A stretch of 64,000 nucleotides of DNA from Planctomycetota bacterium (GTDB lineage: Bacteria; Planctomycetota; Planctomycetia; Planctomycetales; Planctomycetaceae): contig JACTNB010000035.1 in the NCBI GenBank assembly GCA_014584345.1, positions 62,001 through 126,000 of the forward strand, in the 5' to 3' direction. Positions 63,814 to 64,000 of this stretch are shown here, piece after piece. A model generated the notes under the pieces. It did no database searches. It had not been told where the DNA came from and worked only from the letters and a program-made list of their open reading frames with translations. Position 1 is the stretch's first letter; each line of letters opens with the position of its first letter. Position numbers and translations under genes: made by a program.

Positions 63814-64000
63814 TCAACTTTCGAAGTAGGTGTAGCCCCGCATGCTTTCGTTGAACAAGCCGAGCATTTGCTGGCGTTCGGAGACGGTGATTTTGCCGTC
63901 GCGAACGGCGATTTCCGCCATTTCGCGGAATCGCTGGTACAACTCGGCAGGTTGATATTCCACATAGCTGAGGACGTCGGAGATGCTGTCGCCGTGGATT
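63814..64000 (-). CDS. speA: Biosynthetic arginine decarboxylase (C-terminal part, cut by window edge)
   Basis: A frame of 61 codons runs from the window edge to a TGA at 63814-63816. The residues IHGDSISDVLSYVEYQPAELYQ and the final GLFNESMRGYTYFES match the C-terminus of SpeA-type arginine decarboxylase, which makes agmatine for polyamines. The catalytic PLP-binding part lies outside the window, so the assignment rests on the tail only. Confidence 0.7.
   Translation of the reverse strand, partial: IHGDSISDVLSYVEYQPAELYQRFREMAEIAVRDGKITVSERQQMLGLFNESMRGYTYFES

Overview
The window reads as a piece of a Planctomycetes chromosome. It carries the PSD1/DUF1553-, DUF1592- and DUF1552-type 'planctomycete cytochrome' proteins, an ECF sigma factor beside a membrane Ser/Thr kinase, a methenyl-H4MPT cyclohydrolase, the hopanoid enzyme HpnH and a true formylglycine-generating enzyme. 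This combination is typical of the phylum. Species and genus cannot be fixed from the sequence alone.

Region 1 (1-5309) is one end of an integrative or phage-like element. On the minus strand it has a truncated zinc-ribbon/RusA-like protein, a DUF669 phage protein, a Sak4-type ATPase and a sigma-like HTH protein. Divergent from these is a tightly overlapping plus-strand operon: a second sigma-like protein, a 91-aa protein and a large serine recombinase. The two arms share a promoter region with perfect palindromes and five copies of a 10-mer. The recombinase frame ends inside the 3' end of a tRNA-Pro(CGG) gene, which marks the probable attachment site.

Region 2 (5640-27142) is chromosomal. 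It holds a divergent Nramp transporter, the cytochrome/PSD1 protein with a LamG domain, an SGNH hydrolase, an Ogt-type DNA repair methyltransferase, a hypothetical protein, an ABC permease, the DUF1592-DUF1552 pair and a small methyltransferase. It continues with a coupled pabB plus dihydropteroate synthase-like pair, a thioredoxin-fold lipoprotein without CXXC, LexA and a BASS-family transporter.

Region 3 (26980-48287) has the Ser/Thr kinase with an extracellular Cache-like sensor and its neighbouring ECF sigma factor, PriA, a hypothetical protein, a DUF486 protein and an RND pump with its adaptor. Then follow ThiL, AroA, MoaC, CsrA, HpnH, the formylglycine-generating enzyme and lysyl-tRNA synthetase.

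Region 4 (48552-64000) contains a LolC/LolD-like ABC exporter, a branched-chain aminotransferase, PanB, a MazG-like protein, Mch, a FlgI-domain lipoprotein, SMC, a GYF-like membrane protein and the C-terminal end of arginine decarboxylase SpeA, cut by the window edge. IlvE and PanB share the branched-chain keto-acid/pantothenate route. Mch together with the pabB/DHPS-like pair points to tetrahydromethanopterin-dependent C1 metabolism. Intergenic spaces hold several families of short palindromic repeats, including a 30-bp perfect inverted repeat before lysS.
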